In this document: positions 14,143 to 16,910 of the stretch, one piece after another
Numbering within the stretch: position 1 is the first letter of the stretch
Layout: each line of letters opens with the position of its first letter
DNA from: Pseudomonadota bacterium
GTDB lineage: Bacteria > Pseudomonadota > Alphaproteobacteria > Rhizobiales > Xanthobacteraceae
Reading direction: 5' to 3'
Assembly (NCBI GenBank): GCA_021823875.1
Contig: JAKAMD010000026.1
Location: 1-16,910 of the forward strand
DNA: 16,910 bases
Notes under the pieces: generated by a model
Database searches by the model: none
Told to the model about the DNA's origin: nothing
The model's input: only the letters and a program-made list of their open reading frames with translations
Translations under genes and position numbers: made by a program

Positions 14143-15693
14143 TCAGGCCTTGTCCTCGGCTTCCACGAAGCGCGGGAACACAGGCTTCGGTGCCGGCAGC
14201 GTGCTGCCCAACTTGAGGCGTGTTGCCAGCGCCGCGAAGTCCCGTTCCCCGGCCGGCACGGCGAGCAGATCGAGCATCTTCGCCGCCGAGGACGGCACGA
14301 ACGGCTGCGCCAGGATGGCGACCTGCCGCAGCACCTCGGCGGTGACGTAGAGGATGGTGCCTTGCCGCTTGGGATCGGTCTTGGCCACCGCCCAGGGCGC
14401 CTCGCCGGCGAAATAGCGGTTGGCCTCGGCCACCACCGCCCAGACGGCATTCAGCACCTGATGGAGCTGATAGGTCTTCATGTGCTCGCGCGCCGTCGCG
14501 ATCATGCTATCGGCGGCGGCCAGAATGGCCTTGTCGTTGTCGGTGAAATCGCCCGGCGCCGGCAGCACGCCGCCGAAGGCCTTGCCCACCATAGACAGCG
14601 AGCGCTGCGCCAGATTGCCTAGATCGTTGGCGAGATCCGCATTGATGCGGTTGACGATCGCCTCGTGGCTGTAATTGCCGTCCTGGCCGAACGGCACCTC
14701 GCGCAGGAAGAAATAGCGCAGGGGATCGACGCCATAGGTGTCGGTGAGCGAGAACGGATCGATCACATTGCCGACCGACTTCGACATCTTCTCACCGCGG
14801 TTGAACAGGAAACCGTGGCTGAAGATGTGCTTGGGCACCGCGATGCCCGCCGACATCAGGAAGGCCGGCCAATAGACCGCGTGGAAGCGCACGATGTCCT
14901 TGCCGATCACGTGCAAATCGGCCGGCCAGTAGCGCTTGAATTTCTCGCTTCTGTCGTCGGGAAAGCCGACGCCGGTGATGTAATTGGTGAGCGCGTCGAC
15001 CCACACATACATGATGTGCTTGTCGGCGCCGGGCACCCGGATGCCCCAGTCGAAGGTGGTGCGCGAAATCGACAGGTCCTGCAGGCCGCCCTTCACGAAG
15101 CTTGCCACCTCGTTGAGGCGCTCCTTCGGCATCACGTAGTTGGGCTGCTCGTAGAGCTTCAACAGCTTGTCGGCATAGGCCGACAGCCGGAAGAAATAGC
15201 TTTCCTCCTCCACCCATTCGACCGGCGTGCCGGTCTTGCTGGCGATGCGCACCTTCTGCTCGTTCAGATGCGTCTCGCTCTCGGCGTAATAGGCCTCGTC
15301 GCGCACCGAGTACCAGCCGGCATATTTGTCGAGATAGATGTCGCCGTTCGCCTCCATCCGCCGCCAGATCTCCTCCGACGAGCGGTGGTGGCGCTCCTCG
15401 GTAGTGTGGATGAAGTCGTCGTTCGAGCATTCCAGCCGCTCGACCATCTTCTCGAACAGCGGCACGTTGCGGTCGCGCAGCTCGCGCGCGGTCAGCCCGA
15501 GCTTGGCCGCGGTCTGCTGCATCTTCTGGCCGTGCTCGTCGGTGCCGGTCAGGAAGAACACATCGAATCCGTCCAGCCGCTTGAAGCGGGCGATGGCGTC
15601 GGTGGCAATCGCCTCGTAGGCGTGGCCGATATGGGGCGCCCCGTTCGGGTAGGAGATCGCGGTGGTGATGTAAAAGGGTGTTTTGGCGGGCAT
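14143..15693 (-). CDS. metG: Methionyl-tRNA synthetase
   Basis: This 516-residue class I synthetase has HIGH at 21-24 (PNGAPHIGHAYE), KMSKS at 302-306 and the anticodon-binding helical domain after about 350 (HQVLNAVWAVVAEANRYFAGEAPW). It charges tRNA-Met and is essential. The insertion at about 118-165 (KYAGWYSVRDEAYY) lacks the cysteines of a zinc knuckle, as is usual in alphaproteobacterial enzymes. No C-terminal EMAP-like tRNA-binding domain is present. It heads the metG-tatD-MBL cluster. The ATG has no recognisable Shine-Dalgarno sequence. The tmk-holB genes that often precede it in related genomes are not upstream here. Confidence 0.96.
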   Translation of the reverse strand: MPAKTPFYITTAISYPNGAPHIGHAYEAIATDAIARFKRLDGFDVFFLTGTDEHGQKMQQTAAKLGLTARELRDRNVPLFEKMVERLECSNDDFIHTTEERHHRSSEEIWRRMEANGDIYLDKYAGWYSVRDEAYYAESETHLNEQKVRIASKTGTPVEWVEEESYFFRLSAYADKLLKLYEQPNYVMPKERLNEVASFVKGGLQDLSISRTTFDWGIRVPGADKHIMYVWVDALTNYITGVGFPDDRSEKFKRYWPADLHVIGKDIVRFHAVYWPAFLMSAGIAVPKHIFSHGFLFNRGEKMSKSVGNVIDPFSLTDTYGVDPLRYFFLREVPFGQDGNYSHEAIVNRINADLANDLGNLAQRSLSMVGKAFGGVLPAPGDFTDNDKAILAAADSMIATAREHMKTYQLHQVLNAVWAVVAEANRYFAGEAPWAVAKTDPKRQGTILYVTAEVLRQVAILAQPFVPSSAAKMLDLLAVPAGERDFAALATRLKLGSTLPAPKPVFPRFVEAEDKA

Positions 15694-15856
15694 TTTCAGG
15701 ATTTGGACCGGGACTGTGGCGGCGTCATCCAGGCCTTGTGCCGGGCCTCGGCGACTTAATCAAGGCCGGTTTTCGGGGCGGCCGCGACAGATTTGGCCCC
15801 GCCGCGCCCTCATTTGCGCACGATTGCAACGCCCGGCGGCGCGTGTGACCGCGCAG

Positions 15857-15909
15857 CCGACACCAAAGGCCGCGAGTCAGCTATACAGGCGATTGGCGAC
15901 GTAATCGCC
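15857..15909 (+). promoter_or_regulatory. Possible promoter and inverted repeat before the Cys-rich gene
   Basis: CCGACA (15857-15862) and TATACA (15882-15887) could be a weak promoter with a 19-base spacer. Directly after the -10 box a perfect 7-bp inverted repeat, GGCGATT (15888-15894) / AATCGCC (15903-15909), spans the likely start point and could be an operator or a leader hairpin. The rest of the gap 15694-15929 shows nothing I can name. Confidence 0.3.
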
Positions 15910-15929
15910 GGCAGCCGGGAGACGTCGTC

Positions 15930-16181
15930 ATGGCCGCACCGTCCAAAACCCTGGCGCTCGCCTTGATCGGCGTCGGCCTCCTCGGCTTCGGGGTGGCGAA
16001 GGCTGATTCCATGCGCTGCTCCGGCTTGCACGCGGCCTGCGTCGCCGACTGCAGGAAGGCATCCAATGCCGGCTCGCTGGCGGCCTGTCTTACAAACTGC
16101 AGCCAGCGTCGCGGCGCCTGCCTGAGGACAGGCTGCTGGAACTCCGGCACGCAAACCATCTGCGATCTCTTGCGGCAGTAG
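15930..16181 (+). CDS. Small secreted cysteine-rich protein
   Basis: This 83-residue protein has a signal peptide (residues 1-25, with probable cleavage after VAKA). The mature part of about 58 residues contains eight cysteines at 30, 37, 41, 53, 57, 64, 69 and 78. The first six are spaced C-x6-C-x3-C-x11-C-x3-C-x6-C, a mirror-symmetric pattern whose core Cx3C...Cx3C resembles a disulfide-stapled helical hairpin. GGGAG (15917-15921) stands eight bases before ATG 15930. It is divergent from metG, and a hairpin follows its stop. I recognise no named family. A periplasmic disulfide-bonded protein is the safe reading. Confidence 0.75.
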   Translation: MAAPSKTLALALIGVGLLGFGVAKADSMRCSGLHAACVADCRKASNAGSLAACLTNCSQRRGACLRTGCWNSGTQTICDLLRQ

Positions 16182-16201
16182 CCGTGCGATGCAGGGTCGC
16201 C

Positions 16202-16241
16202 TTACCCGGCGCCCCCGTTCCCGCGGGCCCGGGACGGGTAA
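16202..16241 (+). terminator. Hairpin after the Cys-rich gene
   Basis: TTACCCG (16202-16208) and CGGGTAA (16235-16241) are perfect inverted repeats, with an inner, alternative CCCGTTCCC / GGGACGGG pairing. The structure starts 20 bases after the stop. A self-complementary CGGTGCACCG and then AAAAATTTTT follow, so termination near 16262 is plausible. Confidence 0.45.
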
Positions 16242-16468
16242 CGGTGCACCGCAAAAATTTTTAGAAATTCGTCATGAGAATCACTTAGCCTTTCTCTCAT
16301 GGCGGTTCGTCGGTTACGGATCGAGAGGCAAAGCGGTCACAAGGGGGCAAGGCGCCCCGGGACCCCTGCCGTGCCGCCAAACCCACTTAAATTGCGATCT
16401 CTGTCCCCGCGTGCCGGCGCGGGATGTTGGCGTGCTTTATCCACAAGTCCACCAGAAGGAGTTGGCCC
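16242..16468 (+). other. Leader region of the PhoH-family gene
   Basis: No gene is supported here. An A/T-rich patch (AAAAATTTTTAGAAATTCG, 16253-16271) probably contains the promoter. The following 190 bases are GC-rich and include CTCTC (16294-16298) and GAGAG (16323-16327) arms that could form a leader stem. A frame open from 16189 across this stretch lacks a ribosome binding site and protein-like composition. Confidence 0.4.
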
Positions 16469-16910
16469 TTGGGTAAGAACCTCAAGAGAAAGCGCCGTCA
16501 TGAACGCCTGCTTCGCTCTGCCGAGATCATAGAGTTCCAGAACCCGAAATTCGACACTGAACGCACCCTTCCACCGATCAAGGCGCTCAACCCGGCCCAA
16601 GCCGACTACCTCAAAGCCCTGCACAAATCTCCCCAGGTGATCGTTCTCGGTCCCGCCGGCACCGGCAAAACCTGGATCGCGGCTACCCACGCAGCCGACC
16701 AACTCCGCAACCGACGCATCGACAAAATCATCCTGACGCGGCCGAACGTGCCGTGCGGGCGCTCGCTCGGATTCTTCCCCGGCTCGATGGAAGACAAATT
16801 CGCGCCCTGGGCGCAGCCGGTCGCCGACGCGATCAAGGACCGCATCGGCAAGGCGGCCTTCGACATCGCCGTCAAGAACGGCGGCATCGAACTGGTGCCG
16901 TTCGAGGTGA
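16469..16910 (+). CDS. PhoH family ATPase (N-terminal part, runs off the window)
   Basis: The frame starts at TTG 16469 with AAGGAG at 16456-16461, seven bases upstream, and stays open to the right edge (147 codons). After a basic N-terminus (GKNLKRKRRHERLLR) comes the PhoH core: IKALNPAQADYLKAL, Walker A GPAGTGKT (61-68), and IILTRPNVPCGRSLGFFPGS with MEDKFAPWAQPVADAI, the counterpart of the family's RP..GE.LGFLPGD..EK..PY motif. PhoH proteins are cytoplasmic P-loop NTPases linked to RNA metabolism or stress, and the exact role of this branch is unknown. Because it has no stop in the window, any list of complete frames will miss it. Confidence 0.88.
   Translation, partial: MGKNLKRKRRHERLLRSAEIIEFQNPKFDTERTLPPIKALNPAQADYLKALHKSPQVIVLGPAGTGKTWIAATHAADQLRNRRIDKIILTRPNVPCGRSLGFFPGSMEDKFAPWAQPVADAIKDRIGKAAFDIAVKNGGIELVPFEV

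Noticed and set aside
12578..14350. 590-codon open frame on the plus strand
   Set aside because: It lies antisense to the MBL and tatD genes, both with full catalytic motifs. Its own translation is low-complexity and Arg/Gly/His-rich with no domain, a GC-bias artefact.
14665..15759. 364-codon open frame on the plus strand
   Set aside because: It is antisense to metG. Repetitive Val/Gly/His/Arg composition is typical of a shadow of a GC-rich gene.
15694..15929. tRNA or small RNA in the metG upstream gap
   Set aside because: No cloverleaf or CCA-end pattern could be assembled. Only a 7-bp inverted repeat near the Cys-rich gene stands out.
16189..16476. 95-codon frame before the PhoH gene
   Set aside because: It has no ribosome binding site, starts within the hairpin after the Cys-rich gene, and ends over the PhoH start. 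It is better read as leader.

Overview
The window looks like chromosome of an alphaproteobacterium of the order Hyphomicrobiales (Bradyrhizobium/Rhodopseudomonas/Pseudolabrys-like). The evidence is the high GC with strong third-position G/C bias, small secreted DUF3551-like proteins, a GGAAC-N16-CGTT motif of the EcfG general-stress type, and 49-bp palindromic repeats of a kind I associate with this order. The assignment is an inference from style and gene content, not from a search.

Left part (1-6040). The tail of an unrecognised gene and its hairpin are followed by a small one-helix membrane protein, a DUF599 membrane protein (minus), a single-domain rhodanese and a glutathione S-transferase. 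A tightly overlapping three-gene operon follows: a secreted, membrane-anchored NEW3/Ig-like protein, an ABC ATPase and an ABC-2 permease. It ends in three 39-bp tandem repeats, a run of hairpins and an intrinsic terminator whose right arm and T-tract lie inside the 3' end of the convergent Nudix gene.

Middle (6041-11080). The Nudix hydrolase and a small secreted DUF3551-like protein are on minus. The secreted protein has a perfect EcfG-type promoter. Divergent from it is mccB, the beta subunit of methylcrotonoyl-CoA carboxylase (leucine degradation). The usual biotin subunit does not follow. Instead there is an A/T-richer stretch holding a broken PD-(D/E)XK-like gene with two stop codons one codon apart, a REP-like hairpin and a higBA toxin-antitoxin operon with a clear promoter and operator. 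A DUF2905 membrane protein and a short-chain dehydrogenase with Phe in place of the catalytic Tyr come next.

Right part (11081-16910). A repeat-bearing intergenic stretch carries a complete IS630-family element (TA duplication, 18-bp inverted repeats, transposase split by a -1 frameshift at an A7 run). Then comes the minus-strand cluster metG-tatD-MBL hydrolase, in which a 49-bp palindromic repeat supplies the last residues of TatD. A cysteine-rich secreted protein with mirror-symmetric Cys spacing follows. The window ends inside a PhoH-family ATPase that starts at TTG behind a strong ribosome binding site.

I see no CRISPR array, rRNA, tRNA or prophage. Most of the window is ordinary core genome. 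The accessory material is concentrated in 8720-10090 and 11081-12500.
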